Origin: Rhodocollybia butyracea
Lineage: Eukaryota > Basidiomycota > Agaricomycetes > Agaricales > Omphalotaceae
Length of the DNA: 18,247 nt
Direction of reading: 5' to 3'
NCBI GenBank assembly: GCA_015501585.1
Contig: JADNRY010001045.1
Coordinates: 1-18,247 of the forward strand
Shown: one piece after another, positions 8,690-17,850 of the stretch
Position numbering within the stretch: position 1 is the first letter of the stretch
Layout: each line of letters opens with the position of its first letter
Notes under the pieces: generated by a model
The model's database searches: none
What the model saw: the letters and a program-made list of their open reading frames with translations, nothing else
Told to the model about the DNA's origin: nothing
Made by a program: the position numbers and the translations under genes

Positions 8690-11383
8690 ATGGAAAGTCC
8701 TCATTCTCTCAAAGCTCTGCTGAATTTTCATCTGGCCTCTGATGTCTCTGCTGTGATACATCTACCCTTTATTCTTGATTCTATCACTTCAAAACATTTT
8801 CAGCCGTCAAACCATCTGACAAAATGGACTTCAAGAGTAAATTCTCTTCTTCACTCGAAAGATACTGGAGCACGATGGGCAGGTCTGTGCTTAGCGCATA
8901 GAACTTCAATATGTTCTAAATCGGTGATGATTGAGTGTGCTCAAAGCTGGCTTGGTATTGCAATTCCATTACTTTCGGTTCGTATTTTTTTTTCAAAGCT
9001 CGTTTTCGCCGTTGTTGCTCAATTATCACTTGAAGAAAAAAGAGCCTCTACCAACATTGAAAGCGTCAATATACTTGTGCAGATTGATCTTCAGCAATGC
9101 CACGGATATTCCTGAGTTCCAAAGACAAATCTCAACATCAAATGTCCCCAAGTTCACTACTGCACTTGTTCATTTTCTCGAGAAGGATGTTGATCTAGAA
9201 CTGAAGGTTTGAATGAACAATCAGTGTCCTTACCATATACTTATACTACTTGCAGAAAGTTGCTTTGAAAACTCTTACGCGACTCGTACCTCTGTACCCC
9301 AATATCCATCGAGCTTCTCATACGGCACTCTCAACGATCGTGTCGCGAATTTTCGTTCACGGTTCGGCAGGCCAGGAACTTGTCAGGCTTGCTTCCGAAC
9401 TAGGTTCTGTTCTTCATTTCACAGGAGGCAAAGTCGGTGCGGCGAATTTATGGCGCAAGTCCCTGGACGAGTCAATGGTTTCTGCTTGGACGGCTTTCGT
9501 TGGCGTACGCACCACAGTTCCAGATGAAAATGGTAAGAGACCACATTACGCAATAGTATGTGTGCTCAAATACTACGCAAGGGCGTCTCCCACAGGTGCA
9601 GCCCTTACATGAAGAGCCTATAACCTCCGTAACGCTCAGCATGGAGCGTTTATATACATCGATCCAAGTACTCTGTGACTTGCTTCAGTAAGTGCAATGC
9701 CTATTAGTTTGTTCTACTCTTCTCACATTCAGCAGGTCTCCTACTCAACGACCTGTTCAAGTACCTGTTGGTTCATTGGTGAACCTTGCTTCGAAGATGA
9801 TTCTTGTAACTGTGGATGATGAGGTAAGTTTGTCTTCAAGTGCTTCTCGCAAGGATTTGAATTTATAATTCAATTAGGCTCCTGCCAACGTAGATCCCAT
9901 CGTTTGGGCTACAGAGACATCTGTTATTCCAGGAATCTGGAAAATGGCATGCAAACTAATTACTCGTCTTACCAAGTGGTACGTTCGCACTGTCAATTCT
10001 GCCCTTTCCTTTGAACAGCCGTCTATAGCCTTGGTCGTCATATGTCTCCCTATTCATCGAGGTTGCTGTCCTATATCGTTTTTCACCTCGAGCAAGATCT
10101 TCCGTCGTAAGGAATCTCTCACGTATCATCGATCTGGATCCTCAAATTTTATATCCAGGAGCCAACAAATTCCCTTCCTTGAAGCGGTCCACGCTCTCTT
10201 AGCCTATTGTCACCATACACACTTACCAACCTTGTCCTCACGGTTGATAAAAATCCTCCTATCGGACCTCACGCTCATTTTGTCCAACCAAACTGACATC
10301 CAGAACAGTATTACGCAGGCGAATGGATCGGGCAAGGGCAAGAAGGGCAAGAAAAAAGCAAGAACGTACGAAGGCGACGAACTCTTCAGGGCTTCCGGCG
10401 ATGTTGTATGTCCTACAGTAGACGACGCGAAAGCGCTGCTGGCTGCTTGTGATGGTGAGTCAGATATTTTTATCGTAGCAACTTCTCATCTCTCTTGGTC
10501 CGTGATAGTCCTACAACTACTTTTGCGCAACAATACAGGCCTGTCGCCTGCGCTGCAATCAATGGCTTCGCGAGTCATACTAGCCTTGTTCCTAGGGCTT
10601 CCACAAATAATACCCACCACATTGTCCCCATACCCCCAGGTTTATGGACTATTACTATCTAAAATTCATGAAATAGCGCTTGAACTTGGGTCTGGTTCTA
10701 CCACTGCTATGAGTAAAAGCCTAAACCTCGTTTTGGGTGCGGCATCAAACATGGACATTGACCAGGTAAATTACCCGACTCTGATTGGATTCTTCAGTCT
10801 AATATACACGGAAATAGGACTTGTTGCGCAAAGTGGATATCCTCATTCACCCTCGACTTCCCCCTCTTCTTCGGCCATTGCCAAAGGTGGAGTACCTCAC
10901 ACTGTTCCGAACAGAGGAGAGTACAGAAGAGGCGGAAGCTCGACAGAATCTGAGACTTGATTCTGTATCAAATACTACAGTGCCTGATGTGGTCACTGGT
11001 GAAGCGCCTTTGGTTTCCGAGTCGTCTCTGTCCTCTGCCCCTTCCTATTCAAAGCCTTCTATCCCATTGACACAGATTACAACTGCTACTCGGTCTCACG
11101 AGCAAATCAAAGACTCAGCATCTACACTATCTTCATCTGTCTCCGCCTCTCTTGTGCCTGTGGTACCGCATGGGTCATCGCAAGAGCGACATGCAGATCC
11201 AAGCGTGGTACCTCTTCTATTCGCTTCGACCTCTTCTGCGCCTGCTGCACCCACAAAACCTGCCTCTTTTGTATCTTATCCTTCCAATCGACTAGGACGA
11301 CTGAGCTGGCTACTGCACCTCCAGATGATGCTGACGAAGAAATCCCTTCTATAAATTTAGACTCGGATTCGGATTCAGATTAA
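8690..11383 (+). CDS. rix1: Pre-rRNA processing protein Rix1 (PELP1-like)
   Basis: Scaffold of the nucleolar Rix1-Ipi1-Ipi3 complex, which binds pre-60S particles, supports ITS2 removal and recruits the Rea1 ATPase. Exons: 8690-8977, 9036-9206, 9256-9555, 9596-9687 (or from 9602), 9736-9823 (or from 9733), 9878-9978, 10029-10106, 10159-10454, 10509-10765 and 10818-11383, about 745 residues. Rix1-domain signatures: HSKDTGARWAGLCL (55-68), KKEPLPTLK, PEFQRQISTSNVPKFTTALV and FTGGKVGAANLWRKSL (about 208-223); then helical repeats with VLCDLL, RPVQVPVGSLVNLA, SRLLSYIVFHLEQ, LSPALQSMASRV, and LIHPRLPPLLRPLPKVE. The protein ends in a Ser/Thr/Pro-rich region and an acidic tail, INLDSDSDSD. To reach that tail, exon 10 must change frame between about 11180 and 11330. 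Either one base is missing or a weak GC intron (about 11181-11295) is removed; without this the frame stops at 11354. The exon 3/4 junction (donor GTATGT at 9556) is the least certain splice. Intron 8 (10455-10508) is a stop-free multiple of three. Confidence 0.88.
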
Positions 11384-11747
11384 TCATACGTCTACTCAAA
11401 AATGATAGCCCTCAGATGCAAATTATACATTTGAACACCCAAGGACCCTGGGTCCATCTTGAATCTTGATAATGTTGTATACGTGAAAGGTTCTAACACA
11501 TAGTGCTGTTGCGCTGTAATCCAGATGAGCCGTGCTTACGGAACCCACTCCCTTTAAAAACCCAGCTTACAAGAGGTACAGCGTTACGAGCGACACCATT
11601 GAATCTAAAGAAGCGTTACTCACGCAAAGTAAATTCCTGGTATCAAATGCGATACAAACAAACGACTAATAAAAGCTACACATAAAGGTATTATCGAGAA
11701 GAGCGAATTGGTGATAAGTTAGGGTGTAAAGAGTATGAGGATTTTGA
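11384..11747. other. Convergent 3' spacer, no gene seen
   Basis: This is the space between the rix1 stop and the stop of the - strand gene at 11748, so it should carry both 3' untranslated regions. A short frame at 11503-11685 has no coding features. No strong hairpin, repeat or RNA gene was seen. Confidence 0.5.
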
Positions 11748-14700
11748 TCATTTTCCCACTGGTTTCCAGTAATATTGCTTATACTTCTTGGTCTCGCTAC
11801 GCTTGCCGGCACCAGGCATAGTAAGTTGGATCAGCGAGGCTCTTTCGGTGTCGGGATCTTTGTCGGGAACATAGAAGAATCGAGAGGAGAAAGGTGGAGG
11901 AAGGGCCCGGGGGTCCTTTGATTGAAAAAACGTCAAAAATGAGAATATATCCGGGAAGGTGAACAGAGACGTACATTTCGAAAGCTACTTTCCACCATAC
12001 CGAACATTCCACATCTTTCTGCAGACTCTATCATGATCCTTTCAAACTCGGATACCCACACGATATCGGCTTCAGACATGCCAGCAACCCCGCCTTCATC
12101 GTTCGTAGCTGTACCACGTTTCGGACGCCCCCGACGAAGGGTATTATCAGTAGTACTTGTAGCCGTAGCGCTAACAAGTCCCTTGGACCGGACGTTGTCA
12201 GTTACCGCGTGGAAATGTGCTGAGTTAGCCTGGATAAGCTTCGCAAAGATGCCGCCTCGCGTATCACACACTGTTCGGTACAGAGCTGATGCTAGATGTG
12301 ACGACGCCCGGGAGAGACTCATAGCTTCAATGATTATACCAATCACCTCGATATCAAGGTCAGAGGGGGGTGGGAAATGGGATTGCGACTTCGAGGAGTG
12401 TTTTGGGAGTACAGATGAAGATCGCTCTGATTCGCTGGAAGTATCATCCTCTTCCTCCTCGTCTTCAGAACTAGTAAGAGCGGACAAAGAGCTACCGCGT
12501 CGCTTGGATCCCACATCCTCTCCAACTTCCGAATCATCGTCTTCCGAGTCCGAATATACTACACCTCTGCGACGATTGGGTGAAATCTTCATCATCTTAG
12601 TCTCCGCGTCACTGTCGTCTGGGTCAACCATCCGTTTGGCTACGGACCGAGAGCTTGTGCGATCCTCATCTTCTTGGTCATCAGAACTAGAGTCCAATTC
12701 AAATAAAGGTTTTGCGACTGGTTGTTTCCTACTGCGCTTCCGTATTGGGGTCGTTTGAGGATGAGGAGCATCTGATTTACGGCTGGCAGGAGACCCATAA
12801 GCAGCGGCAAGGGCGTCAACCCAACCTTCATCCACCCAACTTGGATCGTTGGATTCATCGGGAGGAGGAATGTCATCAGGGGGAGCGATTTCTAACTTTC
12901 GTTTTGGAAGAATAGGAAGTTCAACAAAGACCACTTTGCGTTTCTTCTGCGGAATCAACGGTGGCTTGTTTGGAGGGCTTGGAGAGCTTGCTTTGCGTTT
13001 CCTGTGTACAGCGCGAAGAGAAGTTTCCGAAGTAAACTCGGATGACGAGGAGGTAAGGTCGGAGAGCGAAGAAGATGAAGATTTTAGGGACAAGGTAAAA
13101 TCGGAGAGTGGAGAGAGAGATGGTTTGAAGCGTACTTTCTCCGCTGCTTCATCAGTAACCCTCACTTTCTTCTTTGGCGGAATCTCAGATACTTTAGTTT
13201 CCTTCGCATCTCCATCGCTTTCTCGAAAGCGTTTCGAAGCATGCGAGTTGACCACCTCGCTCGTCCGCGCCTTCAAAGTCTCCCTATCTTTTTCCCTTCC
13301 CAAAGACCCTTTGACTTTCGCTGAAGTTCCAGCGCCGTTACGTTGGCCGTTCGGTAGAGGCCGCATTCGAGTGACAACGTTGACAGTGACTCGTGGCTTG
13401 CTTAAGGTAATAGAGGAAGCCAATGAGGACTTCGGTTTGGATTTGGTCTTTCCTAAAATTGGCTTGGTGGTGATGCTAGTAGAGGAGGGGGATACAGGAA
13501 CTTTGGGTTCATCGCAGGACGGTGGAACTATGGAAACGCAAAAATATCAAGCATATGTATGACCGATAAAAAAAAACGTAACATACCTGATACCGCATCT
13601 GATGTCGATGAAGATTGTTCCGGCAGGAACAGTTGATCATCTTTTGGCAATGATGGCTCAGATTCATCAAGGTCTTGGGTAGTTTGTACGCAGTCAATAA
13701 TTGCAGGCTCTACTGGGTCGTTGTGTAGTAACAAAGCTGACGTGATGTCGGAGCTGGAAGCTAGATTTTCCGAGGGACAAGAGTCAGAAGACACTTGAAG
13801 ATGATCTAGTCCAGTAAGATCAGTATGTATCCCCATAAACTGCAGATATAAAACCTGTAGACATGAACTCACCTGATGTGTCAAGCAGAACCATTACTTC
13901 AGATGCAAACTTGGATCCCACGCCTTCATTCGGAGTAACGGCATAGAGACCACCAGACAGTGTATCGTCATAGGCATCAGCTGCATTAGTAGGAACTTGA
14001 ACGGGGGCTGAAAAGGCGACGGAAGTAGTATGGCTGTTTTCTGCGTCATTGTCTATGCACGCCAAAGTAGGTTTAAGTAACTGGTAGGTGTGAGGAAACA
14101 AGCAGATTAGCACGAGTAGCTGTAGGAGACATATGCATACCTGAACTCCAGAGCAATCCACACCATTTCGAGATTCCGGAGTTAGGTTCATGACATCTGC
14201 CAGAGGTACGGCCTCAGGAGCCGACAGATCCCTCATATTGATCAAGGGAGAAAGCTGAGCTTCCGAGGTCGGCGGAGAAGAAGGGGGTAGTGAGGATTGA
14301 TACACAACCGGAGAAGACGATCCAGAAAGTGAGGAGTCGAGGCTCGAACCCTCTCTCGCGTGGTCTGGGGCTTCCTTCAGTATATCAACTGTTGGTAAAT
14401 CCGACCGGACCAAGTCCGCAATTTCTGCCAAGTGGTACAAACCACTATGCTTATTGGTAGGCTTTGGACAGGGAGTAGATTGTCCTCGTTCCGATGATTC
14501 CAAAAAATACGTTCGGCGAGGGTATGGTGACACTTTAGATGGGGAGAAAAATTCGACACCGTCTGGCGTTTGAGGGGCGGAAACCACATCGGAAAATAAG
14601 AATTTCTGGCGGATTGGAGTCTGAGGAAGGATATTGTCAAAATGAGAATGAACTGTTCGATTGGGTCGATGCGAAAGGGCAGGATTGTAATCGTCAGGTA

Positions 14701-15474
14701 TTTCATTATGGTCATCAGCATCAACGCAGGTTTCCATCGTGGTTGAAACAGGTGATGCTGAATCGTACAACGAACGAGGATTCCTCTCCGTGCGAATCGG
14801 AGAGGACGGAAGATTGAGCGGAGCAAGTGCTACGTTGCGTGGAATGGGAGAAAAAGTTGGAAGAGAAAAAGGGTCTGACTGGATGCGGATCCAGTTCGAT
14901 CTTGAGTGCTGTACATGCTCGTTACTGCCGAAGAGAGACCTAAAACTCGGAAGTTTAGGCTTTGATAGATCTTCGTCTTCACTCGACCGATAATAGCGAG
15001 AATTATCGCTATATTGAGGGCGCGAGTGGTCATATTCAGAGTCGTACGGTAGATACGACTCTTCAGGATCACGACCAACTATTTTCACGTTGGGCATATA
15101 GCGAGAATTATTGTTTCCGAAACGCAAAGAGGTCATTAGAGGCGATGTGGCAGGTGGTGGGAGGATGAAGACGTCAAAGGTGATGAGGGACGACGCGCAT
15201 ACGGTGAGTATGAATATCCAGATTTTGGCGAAGAATATGGCGAAGAACGGTCAGAATGAAAGGACCTTGAATGATGATGATAGGCATGCCGAGAAGGAGA
15301 AGTCGAATGATACAAGACGCGCTGCCGTGACATAGGTGAAGACTGTGGATGATTTTCTGCTAGAGGCTCATCAATACCCCTGTATCGACCTCGTGATTGT
15401 TCATCTTGCGTTTTGTATGCTGGTTGTTGCGAGTCTCGTTGAAAATATGAATTCGATGATGAAGCGGGGAACAT
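11748..15474 (-). CDS. Large, mostly disordered protein with nuclear signals; function unknown
   Basis: I do not recognise a named family. Exons: 14141-15136 extending upstream to an ATG at 15474, then 13873-14080, 13587-13793, 11975-13527 and 11748-11915; phases agree for all four introns. The N-terminal half is rich in Ser, Pro, Tyr and Arg (for example SPYSSPKSGYSYSPYARRP) with no domain. The second half has basic clusters resembling nuclear localisation signals (PPKKKVRV, PQKKRKV), acidic serine runs (SSDDQEDED, SSEDEEEEDD), an AT-hook-like RRGRPKRG, and a less disordered C-terminus with SRASSHLASALYRTV, VSEFERIMIESAERCGMFGM, LPPPFSSRFFYVPDKDPDTE and AGKRSETKKYKQYYW. The last block is clearly structured and looks conserved, though I cannot name it. 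Between 15136 and about 15200 the frame must slip by one base: the upstream frame stops in a TAATGA that overlaps an in-frame ATG at 15136. So either translation starts there (1,043 residues) or one base is missing (about 1,156). A chromatin or DNA-linked role is inferred only from composition. Confidence 0.72.
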
Positions 15475-15943
15475 GGAAGTAAAGGTCGGAGAGGTGAGAT
15501 CAAAAACAAATAGCGCATAAACAAACAAGAACACGTGTATCACGCATTTACGCGCATCGGACCGCACTTCCGTCTCACATGAACAAGACGCGTTGAAAGT
15601 TTCTCAGGTTGATCGTCGTGCGATGACATTTGATTTTTTCTGAAGGAAAAGAAGCACTCGCTTCGCTGGTACTGGTAAATCATTCTCGCCAGTAACTGTA
15701 TCACATCTTGTACAGTGAGTAAAACAATGATATCATAGCAGATCATTGCAAACACGGTAACAGAGTTTAGATGAATAAAATATAAAATAAAAACCATAAA
15801 GTATGTGTTCTGTCGCATACTCTGTTAGAGAAACAAAGAAAACATTTCTGGTAAAGGCCCGGCTAAACGTCGGCTCAAATAAAAGTCAAAGCGTTCTTGT
15901 GTTGGCGCTTACATTTAGCGCCTAAATATTTACATCATCTACC
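15475..15943. promoter_or_regulatory. Divergent promoter region with a small hairpin
   Basis: 469 bp between the start codons of the - strand nuclear-type gene and the + strand membrane-protein gene. It should hold both promoters. A hairpin-capable sequence, ggcgct-tacattt-agcgcc, lies at 15904-15922, about 22 bp before the + strand ATG and therefore probably in its 5' leader. A - strand open frame at 15540-15818 covers the area but has no coding features. Confidence 0.4.
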
Positions 15944-16758
15944 ATGTCTGAAAAAGAACTCGACAATTCTCAGCAAGATGAGCTGTCTTCTCAATTTTAC
16001 CGTAGCAGGGCAGACGTGACTCAATTTATGGAATGGTGAGTAGCATCTCAACTTTGAATGGATACCCAACCTAGCTGCTGTTTAGGATCGACCAACAATA
16101 CACGCGTCCTGCGCTCAAGAAGACTCAGCTATCTTTTCAGAAACATCCTGTTCCTTCGGTGAGTCTCTTGGCTCTCACTTCAACTTCTGCGCTCATCCAT
16201 CCCATCAGGTCTTTGCTGCGGTGTTTACAATACTCAGTATTGCCCCAGTGTCAATATATATGCGAGTTTTGATCTTCTTCCAACTACATTTCATATTGAC
16301 TTTTGCTTCACAGCGGTCTCTGTGTATTTTCGCTTGCTCTACTTCTGCTCTCCGCGCTGAGTGTTGTCATCCTGGTGTTCTTTGCAGTCGCGTCACTCCT
16401 TGGTGAGTTGATCGTTTCAAACACTTTCTTAAGCCGCTGATCTCAGGAATCTCAATGAACAGGCTTCGTTCTATCGCTCATCCTTCTAATCAACCTCTTC
16501 CTTTCGATTTTTTTCACACTCTCTCTGGCAAAGCGCCTACATTTTATACAAGATCGTCCTCGCTGGTTATACGGGTGGACCAGCGGCGCTCGTCACCAAA
16601 TCATAGAATTTTACCATATCTTCCATCGGGCTTTCGTGCTAAAAAATTATGGAGTAGGACGGTCTTCAGCTGGCTCTATGCTATCTAATAATGCTGGCAC
16701 ATCCAAACATCATGCAGGTTCAGAGGCCTCCAGTCCTGATTCCACGGTAATTATTGAT
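15944..16758 (+). CDS. Small membrane protein, promethin/LDO-like (possible lipid-droplet assembly factor)
   Basis: Exons 15944-16035, 16086-16158, 16209-16261, 16314-16402 and 16463-16758 give 200 residues. The N-terminus is soluble and charged (MSEKELDNSQQ, about 1-55). Then comes an almost unbroken hydrophobic region (about 57-125) made of three segments: FAAVFTILSIAPVSIYI, one beginning GLCVFSLALLLLS, and GFVLSLILLINLFLSIFF. A basic region (AKRLHF, RPRWLYGW) and a polar Ser/Asn-rich tail follow. This layout, a short protein with a central hydrophobic hairpin bundle, resembles promethin/LDAF1 and the yeast Ldo proteins, which work with seipin at lipid-droplet formation sites; the match is by layout and composition only. 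Intron 3 is unusual: the hydrophobic frame needs either a GC donor at 16262 (GCGAGT) or a GTCAAT donor at 16250 (196 residues). The obvious GTGTCA donor at 16248 gives a non-hydrophobic frame that soon stops. Alternative: an unrelated fungal multi-pass protein. Confidence 0.6.
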
Positions 16759-17026
16759 AATCCTGCCTTTGATAATGCACCCGAAGCTTAAATCACTCGC
16801 ACTTGCCGCTTCGATGGAGAGGATCGATTAGAACTTTGACTTGGCTTTGTAACTTGTATGTCTGTATCTGTCTGTACGATATTCAGTTGATTTCACACTG
16901 CGTTGGATCGACCAACCCTGATAGCATACCGAGCAGCACCCTCATATTTTTTTCCCGTTCGCGTACGAAGACCGCTTCATCTGAGAGCATATAGTCCCAA
17001 CCAAGCACATTATGCTATCTAACTAA

Positions 17027-17368
17027 CAGATTATCACAAATACGCCTTTTCTCAAGGAGCAATTACTTGCAGAAGAAAATCGCACAACTTTCGCATTGCT
17101 CTTTCTGTGTTTGCTCTCGCACAACCGGTAATATATTTCGGGTGGGAGCCACTTATTGCCCTCAGAGTGACCTTGGCACGTTTTAAGTTCGTGGCCGGTC
17201 ACGAATACCAGCGAATATCCGGAAGGTGCAACTGGAAACTACGCCTTCTCCATCCCCTCCTCAGGTGTGAAACTTATCGTCGCCGATGTATTTTGTTTTT
17301 TTTCGCTAGTCACTTGTTCAATTACCTTTGTGGTACACGCCGTTTTCGTAATATCCGAACATTGCTAG
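17027..17368 (+). other. Possible exons of a small or decayed gene
   Basis: Two open stretches join in phase if 17128-17211 is an intron (donor CG|GTAATA, acceptor ACCAG|C): 17030-17127 reads FLKEQLLAEENRTTFALLFL in its centre, and 17212-17368 reads EYPEGATGNYAFSIP followed by a hydrophobic segment (VADVFCFFSLVTCSITFVV) and a stop at 17366-17368. Composition and the membrane-like segment look coding. However, I find no ATG, and the only upstream boundary is an acceptor-like CTAACTAACAG at 17019-17029. It could be a gene relic or chance. Confidence 0.2.
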
Positions 17369-17536
17369 GTGATAGTTCCAGGTCAAGTCACCCTGTTAAT
17401 ACTCTTATGTAGGCCAAGCCATCGCTTCAAGCATGGGCTCAGTACAACTCAAATTCAAGTCAGCACGCCGTGATTACATATGTCATGATGCCACAGCCAT
17501 AGCTACTCCAGCTGTCGACATTCCTATTATGGGATA

Positions 17537-17651
17537 GCTTGATAACCCAAGCCTTGACTAGGCTCAAAAGCAGTCCCTTCAGTAGGTTGACATCATAGGT
17601 TAAGCTGTCAACCTCTTCGTAATGCAACCTGTGAAGGGCTTGATTACCAAG
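17537..17651. repeat. Nested palindrome flanked by an imperfect direct repeat
   Basis: Outer arms 17575-17589 (cccttcagtaggttg) and 17625-17638 (caacctgtgaaggg) are complementary with one or two differences. Inner arms 17584-17592 (aggttgaca) and 17606-17614 (tgtcaacct) are perfectly complementary. Flanking these, gcttgataacccaag (17537-17551) and gcttgattaccaag (17638-17651) form an imperfect direct repeat. No coding potential and no clear target-site duplication were seen. It could be a small non-autonomous element relic or a 3' structural signal. Confidence 0.45.
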
Positions 17652-17850
17652 TTAAGGGTTGACATTACACATTGAAGGAGTGCAGAGTCAGTCAAATGTA
17701 CGCACATCCCATCCATCCTACAATGTGCTCTATACGCGTACCCTATACGCAAACTTACAGATACTTTTAGGCAAGACAGGTACGATAAGATCCTGATTTA
17801 GCAATATATAGAAATAACAAGTTAGCCAACTAAAATAGCCCATAAAGATA

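Larger units (their letters stand above)
16759..17850. other. 1.1-kb spacer, mostly without recognisable genes
   Basis: It separates the stop of the promethin-like gene from the stop of the - strand gene at the right edge, so the flanking genes converge and both 3' untranslated regions lie here. It holds a possible two-exon coding remnant (17027-17368) and a nested palindromic element (17537-17651), listed separately. A frame at 16803-16994 shows nothing family-like. Confidence 0.45.

Noticed and set aside
9688..9735. CRISPR, prophage or bacterial operon features anywhere in the window
   Set aside because: The dense spliceosomal introns show a nuclear fungal genome; no repeat-spacer array or bacterial-type gene spacing was seen.
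9944..10960. Continuous 338-codon + strand frame as a single-exon gene
   Set aside because: It is rix1 read through introns 6-9; splicing at the marked introns restores the Rix1 pattern and the LIHPRLPPLLRPLP block.
12033..12758. 241-codon + strand open frame
   Set aside because: It lies antisense to the long exon 11975-13527. Its Ser-rich runs are the complement of the acidic/serine repeats of the real protein, and there is no family motif.
12849..13562. 237-codon + strand open frame
   Set aside because: Same situation: antisense shadow of the disordered coding exon, crossing the intron at 13528-13586.
15540..15818. 92-codon - strand frame starting MRQNTYF
   Set aside because: Lies in the divergent promoter region; AT-rich, low complexity, no splice link to the downstream exons and no family features.
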